A stretch of 64,000 nt of DNA, taken from positions 2,294,001 through 2,358,000 of the forward strand of contig NZ_CP085051.1 in NCBI RefSeq assembly GCF_020616335.1. The letters run 5' to 3'. Shown here one piece after another: positions 1 through 8,118 of this stretch. The stretch is from Corynebacterium uberis (GTDB taxonomy: Bacteria > Actinomycetota > Actinomycetes > Mycobacteriales > Mycobacteriaceae). Position numbers and translations under genes: made by a program. Below the pieces are notes generated by a model. The model saw only the letters and a list, made by a program, of their open reading frames with translations, had not been told where the DNA came from and ran no database searches. Positions within the stretch are counted from its first letter, which is position 1, and each line of letters starts with the position of its first letter.

Positions 1-582
1 CACCTGCACCACGCGCCGGATCTCCGAGTCGCGCCCAATAACCGGGTCGATCTTGCCGTCGCGGGCCCGCGCCGTTAAGTCCGTGGAGTACTTCTCCAAC
101 GCCTGGAACTGGCCCTCCGGATCCTGGGTGGTCACCTTGTGCCCGCCGCGCACGGAGGGGAAGGCCGCGGTGATGGCCTCATAGGTCGCGCCCTTGCCCT
201 TGAGTAGCTGGGCGGTGTCATCGCTGCCGCGGGCGATGCCGGCGAGCAGCACCTCGGTAGAGACGTACTCATCGCCCAGCTCCCCCGCCAGCTCCTGGGC
301 GGCGGTCAGGGCGTTGAGCGCGTCCCGGTTGAAGTTCGGGTTGGCCATATTTTGCCCGCTCGCCGACGGATATCCGGCGACGAGCTCACGCGCGCCCGCG
401 ATCACGGCCTGCGGGTCCACGCCCGCGGCCTGCAGGACGGGCGCGGCCACGCCGTCCGCCTGCTCCAGGATGGCCTGCAGCAGGTGCGCCGGACGAATGT
501 CCGGGTTGCCCGCCGCCGAAGCGGTGCTTAAGGCCGCCTGGAGGGCCTCCGAGGTTTTGGTTGTGGGGTTAAAAGAGTTCAT
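1..582 (-). CDS. clpB: ClpB disaggregase, N-terminal part (gene runs off the window)
   Basis: This is the first 194 codons of the Hsp100 chaperone ClpB, an ATP-driven hexamer that extracts proteins from aggregates together with DnaK. The reading begins [18 protein letters not shown] and covers the double-repeat Clp N domain (about residues 1-150), then the linker into the first AAA+ domain, where [18 protein letters not shown] is the standard lead-in to the Walker A loop. The ATG at 582 is preceded by an AGGAAGG ribosome site. The rest, including both ATPase domains, lies outside the window. Its upstream region carries a SigH-like promoter and an HspR operator, described separately. Confidence 0.97.
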   Translation of the reverse strand, partial: MNSFNPTTKTSEALQAALSTASAAGNPDIRPAHLLQAILEQADGVAAPVLQAAGVDPQAVIAGARELVAGYPSASGQNMANPNFNRDALNALTAAQELAGELGDEYVSTEVLLAGIARGSDDTAQLLKGKGATYEAITAAFPSVRGGHKVTTQDPEGQFQALEKYSTDLTARARDGKIDPVIGRDSEIRRVVQV

Positions 583-645
583 GCGAGTGGCGCCTACCTT
601 CCTACCTGCGCTTGGTGCGCTCAAGTTTATCTAGTCACTAGCTAT

Positions 646-671
646 AACGCACCAGGAGTTGAGTCTGTTCC
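646..671 (-). promoter_or_regulatory. SigH-type promoter of clpB
   Basis: Read on the minus strand, GGAA (671-668) and GTT (648-646) are separated by 19 bases. This matches the heat/oxidative-stress SigH promoter of corynebacteria (GGAA, 17-20 bases, GTT). The same spacing is found upstream of dnaK and hsp20 in this window, which supports the call. Function is inferred from the pattern. Confidence 0.65.
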
Positions 672-678
672 ACTCAGG
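658..678. promoter_or_regulatory. HAIR operator (HspR site) of clpB
   Basis: The sequence is GTTGAGT-N7-ACTCAGG, one mismatch per arm from the HspR inverted repeat CTTGAGT-N7-ACTCAAG. The seven-base spacer contains the -35 GGAA of the SigH-type promoter, so HspR bound here would block that promoter directly. Confidence 0.8.
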
Positions 679-691
679 TAAGAATTTTTTC

Positions 692-701
692 GCTTATCGA
701 C
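692..701 (-). repeat. Copy of over-represented motif GTCGATAAGC (intergenic)
   Basis: This intergenic copy lies between clpB and the SDR gene. It is one of 12 exact copies in the window. Being outside coding sequence, it cannot be explained by codon choice. Confidence 0.6.
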
Positions 702-714
702 GCCCCTCGTCCCC

Positions 715-1347
715 CTAGCTCCCCAACAGCGAGACGCGCGCACGCCGATGCGCCGCATCCCCCGTGCGCTCGGCCTCATCGACCAGGCCGCTGGCATAGT
801 CCGCGTAAGAAATCACCGACTCCCCGGCCGCGTTGGTGGTGAACTCCTCGCCTGCCAGCTGGTAGTTGCCCGTGCGCGGGCCGTCCGCCCGGAAGTCCGC
901 GGCCGGGCTGATAAACGTCCAGTCCACGTCGTCACGCTCCCGCAAGGCGGCCAGCTGCTTGATCTGGCCCTCGGCCGTGGCCAGGAACTCCGCCGGAAAC
1001 TCCGGGGTCTGCGCCAGCATGCGCGTGTGCTCCGCATCAACGAAGAGGCTGCCCGCACCGCCGACGACGAGCAGGCGTGCCCCGGCGGCTGCGGCGGCGT
1101 CGGCAAGCACCTCCACGCTGGGCACATGCTGGGTCGGGTCATTCGGGAAGCTCAGCGCATCGACCACCACATCCGCGCCCTTTATGTCGGCGGCGCTGAG
1201 GTCAAAGGCGTCCTTGACCAGGGCGTGCTGGGCGGGGGTGTCCACCTCGCGGCGGGTTACGGCGGTGACCTCGTGGCCGCGATCCACCGCCTCGGCGACG
1301 ATGCGGCTACCCGCCTGGCCTGCGGCTCCGACGACGATGATCTTCAT
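715..1347 (-). CDS. NAD(P)-binding SDR/NmrA-like oxidoreductase
   Basis: This is a 210-residue atypical short-chain dehydrogenase of the NmrA/YwnB type. It opens with the glycine-rich dinucleotide motif GAAGQAGSRI after a short beta strand (MKIIVVG), and has a GGAGSLFV segment near residue 95. The substrate is unknown; such proteins are NAD(P)H-dependent reductases or redox sensors. The ATG at 1347 has an AAGGAGG site seven bases upstream. It is divergent from an HxlR regulator with a palindrome between them, the usual layout for an HxlR regulator and its target, so control by redox or electrophile stress is inferred. Confidence 0.85.
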   Translation of the reverse strand: MKIIVVGAAGQAGSRIVAEAVDRGHEVTAVTRREVDTPAQHALVKDAFDLSAADIKGADVVVDALSFPNDPTQHVPSVEVLADAAAAAGARLLVVGGAGSLFVDAEHTRMLAQTPEFPAEFLATAEGQIKQLAALRERDDVDWTFISPAADFRADGPRTGNYQLAGEEFTTNAAGESVISYADYASGLVDEAERTGDAAHRRARVSLLGS

Positions 1348-1392
1348 AATTGTCCTCCTTGGGAATCGGTTGACTAGCTGACCCCCACGACC

Positions 1393-1413
1393 CTAGTATC
1401 CAAAGGAAACTAG
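1393..1413. promoter_or_regulatory. Palindromic operator between SDR and HxlR genes
   Basis: CTAGTATCC-AAA-GGAAACTAG is an inverted repeat matching at eight of nine positions per arm. It sits midway between the divergent starts at 1347 and 1450 and is the best candidate binding site for the adjacent HxlR regulator. Confidence 0.55.
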
Positions 1414-1449
1414 TAACCAAATGGAAACCCCCTTACCCAACGGATAGCA

Positions 1450-1794
1450 ATGCCCCTGAACAGCACCGATCATCCCCTACCCGCCTGCCCCGTCGAGGTC
1501 ACGCTGCGCGCCATCGGCACCAGCTGGAAGATCCTCATCCTGCGCGAACTGCTCGGCGGGCACCAGCTGCGCTTCGGCGAGCTCAAAGAGCGCGTCACCG
1601 GGATCAGCCCCAAAATGCTCACCGCCAACCTCCGCGCCATGGAGGCCGACGGCCTGCTCACCCGCACCGCCCACCCCACCATCCCCCCGCGGGTGGACTA
1701 CCAGCTCACCGAACTAGGCGAAAGCCTCGCACCGGTGCTCGACGCCATGAAGAAGTGGGGCTCGGCTATTCCTGCAACGGCTCATACTGCGTAG
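1450..1794 (+). CDS. HxlR-family winged-helix regulator
   Basis: This 114-residue MarR/HxlR-type DNA-binding protein has the family's core: CPVEVTLRAIGTSWKILILREL, then the recognition-helix segment SPKMLTANLRAMEADGLLTR and the wing around residues 75-90 (VDYQLTELGESL). It has a Cys near the N terminus (residue 12), as in redox- or aldehyde-sensing HxlR proteins. It is divergent from the SDR gene it probably controls. Its last 29 bases overlap, antisense, the 3' end of the convergent GltS gene. Confidence 0.9.
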   Translation: MPLNSTDHPLPACPVEVTLRAIGTSWKILILRELLGGHQLRFGELKERVTGISPKMLTANLRAMEADGLLTRTAHPTIPPRVDYQLTELGESLAPVLDAMKKWGSAIPATAHTA

Positions 1795-3124
1795 CCACGA
1801 GTTTCTTGCGGCCTGGCACCCACTTGAGCACCAGCGCCGCGCCAAGAATCACCACCGCAGCCACGGTGGTGACCAGCCCCAGGCCCAAGGTCCAGCCAGC
1901 GATCACGGCAATCGGCGCGATGATCGTCATGCCGATCTCGAAGGGGGCGAAGCCCACGTAGGCCACGCCATACTCGTTGAGCGTGCCGGACTTCAGCTTC
2001 GGATCCACGATCTTGAGCAGCGCGATACCCGTGGCCACCGCGGCCGTCGCCCAACCCCACCCGAAGATCGCGCGCTCGATCCACTGCTTGCCAAAGAACG
2101 TGGGCGCAACGAAGAACAGGAACACCACACAGTAGATGGTGCCCAGGATGAACATGATGACCAGCGGCACCCAGTAGCTGGCAATAGCCGCCGGCACGAT
2201 CGACGCCGTACCAAAAGCAATGAGGTAGTCCGTGGCCGCACCCGAAATGGAATTGATGGTGTCCCGGTCAACATAATTCGGCTTGCCCAGCAGGTTGAGC
2301 AGCGTCTTGCCCAGGATGCCCATCACGAAAGCCACCGCGAACAGCGGCGGGGAGACCGAGGGGAAGATGCCCTTGAGCCACCCATTAAACAGGTAGGCCA
2401 CCATGACCGTCAGCGTGAGGATGCCCGCATGCAGCGCAATCGGCTCGATGGCCGAGGGGTTGGTGGTCGCCTTACCAATCGACGGGCGGTTTTCCTCCTC
2501 GTCGATGTAGCCGGACAGGATCTCCCACGGCAGCTTCTTAGGCATCGAAGCCGTGCGCTCCGTACGAATCGCCCAGTTGGCAAAAATAATGCCGCCGACG
2601 ATCGCCGCCAGCGTGCCCACCGTCGCCGAGGTAAAGCCCAGCGAGCTGGCCCCCACCGCGCCCGTCGCCTCCAGGGAGGAACCCACCGCAGCCGCCGTAC
2701 CAAAGCCGCCGACGTAGCCCACCGGCAGCATCATGCCAAACCAGTCCTCCGTGCCCCAGATCGGCTTGAACAGGAAGACACCCAGCAGGATGAACAGGCC
2801 CCACTGGCCCAAGAACATGCCCGTGGAATAGGACCACATCGCCTTCGCGCCCGAGCGCACCGAGCGGTCAAACTGCATGGAATACGGCATCGCGGCAAAG
2901 ACCACGGCGATGAGGATGGTGGTGTAGTCACCCATCCGGTCAGAAAAGCCCAGCAGGTTCAGGACGTGGGGGCCCAACAGCAGGCCCAGCAGCCCGGCCG
3001 TAATCGGGCTGGGCAGCAGCAGCGCCTGGAACAGCTTCACCCTTCTGCGCAAGACATTGCCGACCACCATAAGAAAAGAAATCCAGCCGACGTCGACCAG
3101 AAGCGAGAACGGGGTATATTCCAC
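1766..3124 (-). CDS. GltS-type sodium/glutamate symporter family protein
   Basis: This is a 452-residue polytopic membrane protein resembling the ESS (GltS) family of sodium-coupled glutamate carriers. Hydrophobic helices run through the whole length, with the repeated glycine-rich re-entrant loops expected of the family (VGYVGGFGTAAAVGSSL near residue 140 and the YVGFAPFEIGMTIIAPIAVIAG region near 400). The start is GTG 3124, after AGGGAGG. A polar loop near residues 195-220 separates two inverted-repeat halves. Glutamate or another dicarboxylate amino acid is the likely substrate; it is not proven by the sequence. The 3' end overlaps the HxlR gene. Confidence 0.8.
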   Translation of the reverse strand: MEYTPFSLLVDVGWISFLMVVGNVLRRRVKLFQALLLPSPITAGLLGLLLGPHVLNLLGFSDRMGDYTTILIAVVFAAMPYSMQFDRSVRSGAKAMWSYSTGMFLGQWGLFILLGVFLFKPIWGTEDWFGMMLPVGYVGGFGTAAAVGSSLEATGAVGASSLGFTSATVGTLAAIVGGIIFANWAIRTERTASMPKKLPWEILSGYIDEEENRPSIGKATTNPSAIEPIALHAGILTLTVMVAYLFNGWLKGIFPSVSPPLFAVAFVMGILGKTLLNLLGKPNYVDRDTINSISGAATDYLIAFGTASIVPAAIASYWVPLVIMFILGTIYCVVFLFFVAPTFFGKQWIERAIFGWGWATAAVATGIALLKIVDPKLKSGTLNEYGVAYVGFAPFEIGMTIIAPIAVIAGWTLGLGLVTTVAAVVILGAALVLKWVPGRKKLVATQYEPLQE

Positions 3125-3309
3125 GGCACCTCCCTAAAGCAAGGTTTTTGCATTGACCAGTGACCGACTCATCCTATCCGATCGGATGCCCCCGGTGGAA
3201 GGGATTAGCGCCGCCAGAACAAAAAAGTCCAGACCTTCGCCTGCCCGAATTCCCCCATGTCGCCCCCAGCACTCCGTGCCCAACGCCAAGTAGACCTAGT
3301 ATGGTAGTC

Positions 3310-4449
3310 ATGCCTGCCGCCAGTCTCAATGACGTCGCGCGACTCATTCGCATGTATCCGGATACATTCCGAGATGCCACGCACAGTCGCTTCTACGTCG
3401 ACCACCTGGAAGCCCGCAACGTTTTTCCGCTGCGCCTGTCCGATTCCCACCTGGACCTTGCGCCTGCTGTCGCATGGGTGCTGGAAAACAGCACCCCCGG
3501 TCAACTCGGCGAGGTCGCCCTCGACTTTGTCCGCTCCCTGGGCATGGACCACCGCCGCCACGGATTCCCCGCAGTGGCCTACGCCACCTTCGCCCACAAC
3601 CTGCGCTTCGGACTGCGCGAAGTCCTGCGCACGGCGGGTGAACCTTATACGCTCGCGGCACAGGAGGCGGAAGAACTCATCGAAGGCGCCTGTGTGGAAA
3701 TGGCGGCCGTCGCCGTGGAGGCAGACCAGGCAGGAATCCCCCCGGCCTACACCGGAGAGGTGATCTCCGTGACGCGCGTGGCGCGCCGCATCAGCACCGT
3801 CACCCTGGATACCGGCCTGGGAGTGCCCTTCCGCCCCGGCCAGTACCTGCGGACCACCACGGCCATGCTGCCCGGGCTGTGGATCCCCATGGCCCCCGCC
3901 AGCCCTCCCAACGACTTCGGCCAGATCGACTTCCACGTCTTCGCCGAGGAGGGCTCCGCCGCCCAACGCCTGAGCATGACGCAAGTGGGAGACCACTGGA
4001 CCTTTAGCCAGCCCCACGGCGCCTTCGGCGTCGACGGCTCCCGCGACATCCTCATGATCGCCCACTCCACCGGCTGGGCGCCGCTGCGCTCCATCATGTT
4101 CGACCTGATGAACTCCGGGCAGCCGCCACGCGTCACGCTCTTCCTCGCCGCCGACTACCCCGGCGAACTCTACGAGCTAGCAAGCCTCATCGCCCTTGCC
4201 CGCGCCAGCTACTGGCTGACCGTCATCCCGTGCGCCACCCACCGCGTGGACGACTGGTGGGTCTCCCCCCTGGCGCCCACCCCCGACGTCTACATCGCCC
4301 AGGCCGACAACGCCGGCGAACTGGCCATGACCCGCGGCTATTGGCCCAACGATGACGTCCTCATCGCCGGGCCCGCAGCAGACGTCAACCGCAGCGCCGC
4401 GGCGCTGGAAGCCGCCGGCTGCCGGCGCATCCAAACCCAACCGTGGTAG
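3310..4449 (+). CDS. Globin-reductase (flavohaemoglobin-like) protein
   Basis: This 379-residue protein pairs an N-terminal globin domain (about residues 1-135) with a ferredoxin-reductase-like FAD/NAD module (about 150-379). Flavohaemoglobins of this layout oxidise NO to nitrate. The globin F-helix histidine is visible in HRRHGFPAVAYATFAHNLRFGL. The flavin region PFRPGQYLRTTTAM departs from the usual RxYS motif, and the nucleotide loop reads IAHSTGWAPLRS instead of a canonical GxGxxP, so cofactor use may be altered. The ATG at 3310 lies seven bases after TAGTAT (3297-3302), consistent with a leaderless transcript; ATG 3301 is an alternative. Confidence 0.8.
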   Translation: MPAASLNDVARLIRMYPDTFRDATHSRFYVDHLEARNVFPLRLSDSHLDLAPAVAWVLENSTPGQLGEVALDFVRSLGMDHRRHGFPAVAYATFAHNLRFGLREVLRTAGEPYTLAAQEAEELIEGACVEMAAVAVEADQAGIPPAYTGEVISVTRVARRISTVTLDTGLGVPFRPGQYLRTTTAMLPGLWIPMAPASPPNDFGQIDFHVFAEEGSAAQRLSMTQVGDHWTFSQPHGAFGVDGSRDILMIAHSTGWAPLRSIMFDLMNSGQPPRVTLFLAADYPGELYELASLIALARASYWLTVIPCATHRVDDWWVSPLAPTPDVYIAQADNAGELAMTRGYWPNDDVLIAGPAADVNRSAAALEAAGCRRIQTQPW

Positions 4450-4465
4450 CCCGCTGCTCGCCGCC

Positions 4466-5251
4466 TCACAGGATGGGGATCGCGCGGCGAGTTTGGGCGA
4501 CGTCGATAAGCGAGACATCCGCGACGAGCAGTTCCTCCTCCTGACCAGCCTCCGCAAGCACCGCGCCGTCCGGCCCCACGATCATCGAATGGCCCACCCC
4601 CGTAGGATCGTCCTGCTCCCCATCGCCCGGCTGATCCGCCGCCGCCACAAACGCGCCGGTATCCAGGGCCCGCGCCTGCACCAACGTGCGCCACTGCCGC
4701 GTCTTGCCCGGCCCGCCGGACCAGGACGCAGGCACCGCAATCACCTGCGCACCCGCGCGCGCCAACCCCTGAAACAAATCCGGAAAGCGCAGGTCAAAGC
4801 AGGTTGCCACGCCCACGCGCGCGTCGCCTACCGGCACCAGCACAGCCCGCTGGCCCGCCTTGACGGTGTCCGATTCGCGGTACCCAAACGCGTCATAGGT
4901 GTGCCGCTTGTCATACCCCTCGTGCACGCCCGGGCCCGTGACCAGCGCCGTGTTATACACCCGATTGACGCGCCGACCCTCGCGCTCCACGGTGTCGGCA
5001 GGGCGAAACATGCCCACCACCGCGACCAGGCCGGCCTCCCGCGCCGCGGCTGCCACCGCCGTGGCAAAGGGGCCATCTAGCTCCTCCGCACGCGTATCCA
5101 GCCTGCTGGTAGCAAAAGCCTGCGACATCGCCTCCGGGAAAACTACCAGGTCAGCGCCCCGTTTCCCGGCGCGCTCAATCTCACCGCACACCCGCTGGGC
5201 ATTGCGGCGAGTATCGTCCGTGGACTTAACCTGTGCAACAGCAATCCGCAT
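4466..5251 (-). CDS. Carbon-nitrogen hydrolase (nitrilase superfamily)
   Basis: This is a 261-residue Nit/omega-amidase-like enzyme. The catalytic Glu-Lys-Cys triad of the superfamily is visible: Glu in VVFPEAMSQ (about residue 40), Lys in GYDKRHTYDAFG (about 115) and Cys in VATCFDLRFPDLF (about 150). Family members hydrolyse small amides, for example deaminated glutathione or alpha-keto acid amides; the substrate here cannot be told. It is convergent with the flavohaemoglobin-like gene, 16 bases apart. Near its C terminus the coding sequence contains one copy of the GTCGATAAGC motif, on the non-coding strand, read as Leu-Ile-Asp. Confidence 0.9.
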   Translation of the reverse strand: MRIAVAQVKSTDDTRRNAQRVCGEIERAGKRGADLVVFPEAMSQAFATSRLDTRAEELDGPFATAVAAAAREAGLVAVVGMFRPADTVEREGRRVNRVYNTALVTGPGVHEGYDKRHTYDAFGYRESDTVKAGQRAVLVPVGDARVGVATCFDLRFPDLFQGLARAGAQVIAVPASWSGGPGKTRQWRTLVQARALDTGAFVAAADQPGDGEQDDPTGVGHSMIVGPDGAVLAEAGQEEELLVADVSLIDVAQTRRAIPIL

Positions 5252-5265
5252 GCCGCCCCAGCGTA

Positions 5266-5290
5266 TGTGGACAAACCGGCTTTTTCCACA
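5266..5290. other. Inverted pair of DnaA-box-like nonamers
   Basis: TGTGGACAA (5266-5274) and TTTTCCACA (5282-5290) face each other. The second fits the TTWTNCACA DnaA-box pattern and the first deviates by one base. With only two, no AT-rich unwinding region and no dnaA/dnaN nearby, this is not an origin. It may be a chance hairpin or a regulatory DnaA site. Confidence 0.25.
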
Positions 5291-5343
5291 GGCCGGGGCG
5301 CAGCGCGCGGCAGGGGCCCGGGAGCACGGGCACGCTGACGGCC

Positions 5344-5592
5344 ATGGACATCTTGCAGCTCACCGCCACCTTCGCGCAGCGCCTCCACGCCTGCACCACC
5401 CCACCTATCACGGTCGCCCCGCCGCCATCGCCGGACAGCCTGACCAGCATTGCGCTCGCCGAGGCGGTCTCCACCTGGACGACCCAGCTGGCCAACGCCA
5501 CCGCTTCTCGACGCCGCCACCTCACCGCACTCACCCACCTGTGCACCACCGCACAACTCACCGATGACGCCACCGCCCGAGCGCTGTCATGA
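5344..5592 (+). CDS. Small helical protein coupled to DUF1023 hydrolase
   Basis: This is an 82-residue protein, mostly helical, with a proline-rich break (PPITVAPPPSPDS) near residue 20-33. I do not recognise a named family. It overlaps the next gene by the ATGA at 5589, so translation is coupled. Small helical proteins (WXG100-like) followed by a protein with a helical N-terminal domain and a DUF1023 hydrolase domain occur in mycobacteria and relatives. A structural partnership is therefore plausible, but no WXG motif is present. Confidence 0.7.
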   Translation: MDILQLTATFAQRLHACTTPPITVAPPPSPDSLTSIALAEAVSTWTTQLANATASRRRHLTALTHLCTTAQLTDDATARALS

Positions 5593-6692
5593 TCACCGGA
5601 CTCAGCGCACACACCCTGCGCGCCACCGCCGCCACCATGCGCGCCGCGGCCGCCCAGACCAGCACCGGCCACACCCAACTGGTCGCCGAACACCGCGCGC
5701 TCAACCACGCCGGTGCCGCCGGCACGGCCGTCGAGCGCGGGCTGGCAGCCCTGGACCGCACCGCCGCGCCCTGGGACCTGACCGCCACGGAAATGCTGCG
5801 GACGGCAACCGTCCTGGAGCGCGCCGGCGACCTACGCTCCTTCCTGGAATCCTGGTACCAGCAGCACGCCACCACGCTGAAGAAGTTCAGCGATCATTCG
5901 CTGCTCTTCGGGCAACTGACCAGCCTTGCCAATTCGCTGGGGCACGTCATAGACATGCAATGCGCACTAGAAATCGCCCGCATCTGCTCCTCGCCGCCAC
6001 CTGAGGACCTGGACCTGACGTGGCTGGCCGCGCAGTATCCTGACGCCACGGTGCTGCAGGCCGATGGGGGCGGGCTCATCGTTGCCTTCGGGGACGTCGA
6101 TAAGGCGGAGACGGTGACCACCTTCGTCGCCGGGACTGGCTCCTCCAACCCCGCGGGCTGGCCCGAGCAGGTCGATCGCGTGGCCGCCCTGAGCACCCAC
6201 ACGGGAAACTCCGGCAAGGCTGCCACCGTGTTGTGGCTCGGCTACCAGGCGCCACCAACGCTGGTCGGCGCGACCGCTCACAGCCCCGCCCGCGCGGGAG
6301 GCGGTGCGCTGCGGGACTTCCAAAAGGAGCTGACCCGGCGCAATCCCACGGCGCGACGCACGGTCATCGGGTATAGCTACGGCACGGTAGTGGTGGGGCA
6401 GGCGGCGACGCAGCCCTTAGAGGCGGACAACGTCATCCTGGTGGGCAGCCCGGGGGTGCCGCAGAAACAGGCGTCGGACTTTCGGCTGCGCGATGGCGGC
6501 CGGGTCTATGCGGTGACCGCCCCGGGGGATCCCATCGACCTGGCGGCGGGTGCGCGTGAGGGGATTCATGGCCGTGACCCGACAGCTGCCAGCTTTGGCG
6601 CCGAGGTGTGGCAGGCACAACCTGGAGACCACGGCTCCTACTGGACTGATGAGTCAACCTTGGCCCATATCGCCCGCGTCGCGCGGGAGTGA
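5589..6692 (+). CDS. DUF1023 alpha/beta-hydrolase protein
   Basis: This 367-residue protein has a helical N-terminal half (about 1-140, resembling WXG100/EspA-type bundles) and a C-terminal alpha/beta-hydrolase domain of the DUF1023 type. The nucleophile elbow is GYSYGT (about residue 260), preceded by VTTFVAGTGSSNPAGW, and the late His is in PGDHGSYW near the end. The substrate is unknown; an esterase-like activity is inferred only from fold. The start is ATG 5589 inside the upstream stop (ATGA). No signal peptide is visible. The sequence near 6096 contains a nine-base partial copy of the window-wide motif (GTCGATAAG). Confidence 0.85.
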   Translation: MITGLSAHTLRATAATMRAAAAQTSTGHTQLVAEHRALNHAGAAGTAVERGLAALDRTAAPWDLTATEMLRTATVLERAGDLRSFLESWYQQHATTLKKFSDHSLLFGQLTSLANSLGHVIDMQCALEIARICSSPPPEDLDLTWLAAQYPDATVLQADGGGLIVAFGDVDKAETVTTFVAGTGSSNPAGWPEQVDRVAALSTHTGNSGKAATVLWLGYQAPPTLVGATAHSPARAGGGALRDFQKELTRRNPTARRTVIGYSYGTVVVGQAATQPLEADNVILVGSPGVPQKQASDFRLRDGGRVYAVTAPGDPIDLAAGAREGIHGRDPTAASFGAEVWQAQPGDHGSYWTDESTLAHIARVARE

Positions 6693-6771
6693 GAGGTTGG
6701 TCACAGTGCTTGAAGGGGGAGGGGATAGGGTGTAGAAAGGAATCAGAACAGGGAGGCGAGGGGGGATTCTT

Positions 6772-8118
6772 GTGACAGCACAAACAGCTACCACAGTCAC
6801 ACAGGCATTCTATGCCCATTGTGACCCCACCAATCCCCTCTGCCGCTTCACGCAGGAGCGCACGGACGCGGACATCGCGTTCTACCGCCGCCTTCTTCCC
6901 GCGCTGAATGTGGACAGCTCGGAGGACTACACCTGCTGGCGCGATGAGATCGCCGCCCAATTGGGCATGGGTGCCATGGCGTTGGATACGGCCCTTTTCG
7001 CGGTGGAGATTCTCACCCATCTCCCACGCCTTGAGGCCCTCCGTTCCCGCTTGCGGCACCTGCCCCTGCGCCACCTCGCGGCCGTCTCGCGGGCCCTGGC
7101 CGGCTGTGTGGATAACCAGGCCGTCATGGAGGCCGTGGACGCCGACCTCGCGGACTACCTCACCCCCACGGTCGCCCATCAGGCTTTTCCCACGCCGCAG
7201 ACGCTACGCAGGCGCATCAACCGGATCCTGGACCGCCTGGTCCCCCCGCCTGCCGAGCGCCCTGCCGAGGCCACGCCGCCCCCGGCGCCCGGCAATCCCA
7301 CGATTTCTGCCGTCACGTCCGAAGACGATGTCACCTTTGTTACCGCCGCGATGACCGTGGCGGATGCCACCACCTTCATGACCTCACTTCACCGCGTGTC
7401 CCACAAGGAATCGCTAACGCTGGGCCAGGCCCTCATGGCCATCCTTCAGGGGTCCGTACAGGTTCGCGCAACGCTGAACTTCTTTGGCACCCCCGAAGAA
7501 GGTCCCCGCTACCTACTGGGCGCGGGCTACCTGCGCGCCGCCGAGGCCGCCTGGGCACGCAGCCAGATCACGGCGCATCGTGACCTTTCCGCGGCCCCCA
7601 GCTACACCAGCACAACCAAGCATGACGCGCCAACGGCCGTGGCCGCCTACGTGGGTTTCCGCGACGGTGGCTGCCGCTACCCGGGGTGCTCGTGCACCAC
7701 CGATCTGCAGCTGCACCACGTCATCGGTTTTGACTACGGCGGCCCCACCACCGCATCCAACCTGGTCAGCCTGTGTGCACGGCACCACAACAAGGTCACC
7801 TTTGGCCATGTGCGCATGTTCATGACGGAATCCGGCGTGTGCAGTTGGTACTTCCGCACCGGAGACTGCCTGCGCACCCTGCCCACGGGCCCCTTGGCGG
7901 ATCCGCAGCGCATCAGCTGGGCATACACGGCCCGGAAGCGCGCCGAAACGCGGGCCCGCCACAGCGGGCGAACGCCTATCGACGCCGCCGGCGCCGCACC
8001 TCCGGCGACCACATCACCACCGCAGTGGAGCGGGGAACATGGACCAACTCCCCGCGGTGGGAAGACTGCTCGCGGAGCCTCCGATTCTCCGCGCCCAGCT
8101 CCTCCACTTCCTCCTTGA
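6772..8118 (+). CDS. DUF222 / HNH endonuclease-domain protein (13E12 family)
   Basis: This is a 448-residue protein of the actinobacterial DUF222-HNH family. Residues 1-270 are the helical DUF222 region. The HNH site follows at about 300-345, reading CRYPGCSC, then LQLHHVIGFDYGGPT, then SNLVSLCARHHN, with zinc-type cysteines and the catalytic His pair intact. These proteins are common, sometimes mobile, and their physiological role is unclear. The start is GTG 6772. The last about 45 residues are low-complexity Pro/Ser/Gly, and their 143 coding bases are antisense to the end of hspR. Confidence 0.88.
   Translation: MTAQTATTVTQAFYAHCDPTNPLCRFTQERTDADIAFYRRLLPALNVDSSEDYTCWRDEIAAQLGMGAMALDTALFAVEILTHLPRLEALRSRLRHLPLRHLAAVSRALAGCVDNQAVMEAVDADLADYLTPTVAHQAFPTPQTLRRRINRILDRLVPPPAERPAEATPPPAPGNPTISAVTSEDDVTFVTAAMTVADATTFMTSLHRVSHKESLTLGQALMAILQGSVQVRATLNFFGTPEEGPRYLLGAGYLRAAEAAWARSQITAHRDLSAAPSYTSTTKHDAPTAVAAYVGFRDGGCRYPGCSCTTDLQLHHVIGFDYGGPTTASNLVSLCARHHNKVTFGHVRMFMTESGVCSWYFRTGDCLRTLPTGPLADPQRISWAYTARKRAETRARHSGRTPIDAAGAAPPATTSPPQWSGEHGPTPRGGKTARGASDSPRPAPPLPP

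Noticed and set aside
5266..5290. Possible replication origin from DnaA-like boxes
   Set aside because: There are only two boxes, no AT-rich region, and no dnaA, dnaN or parAB genes nearby.
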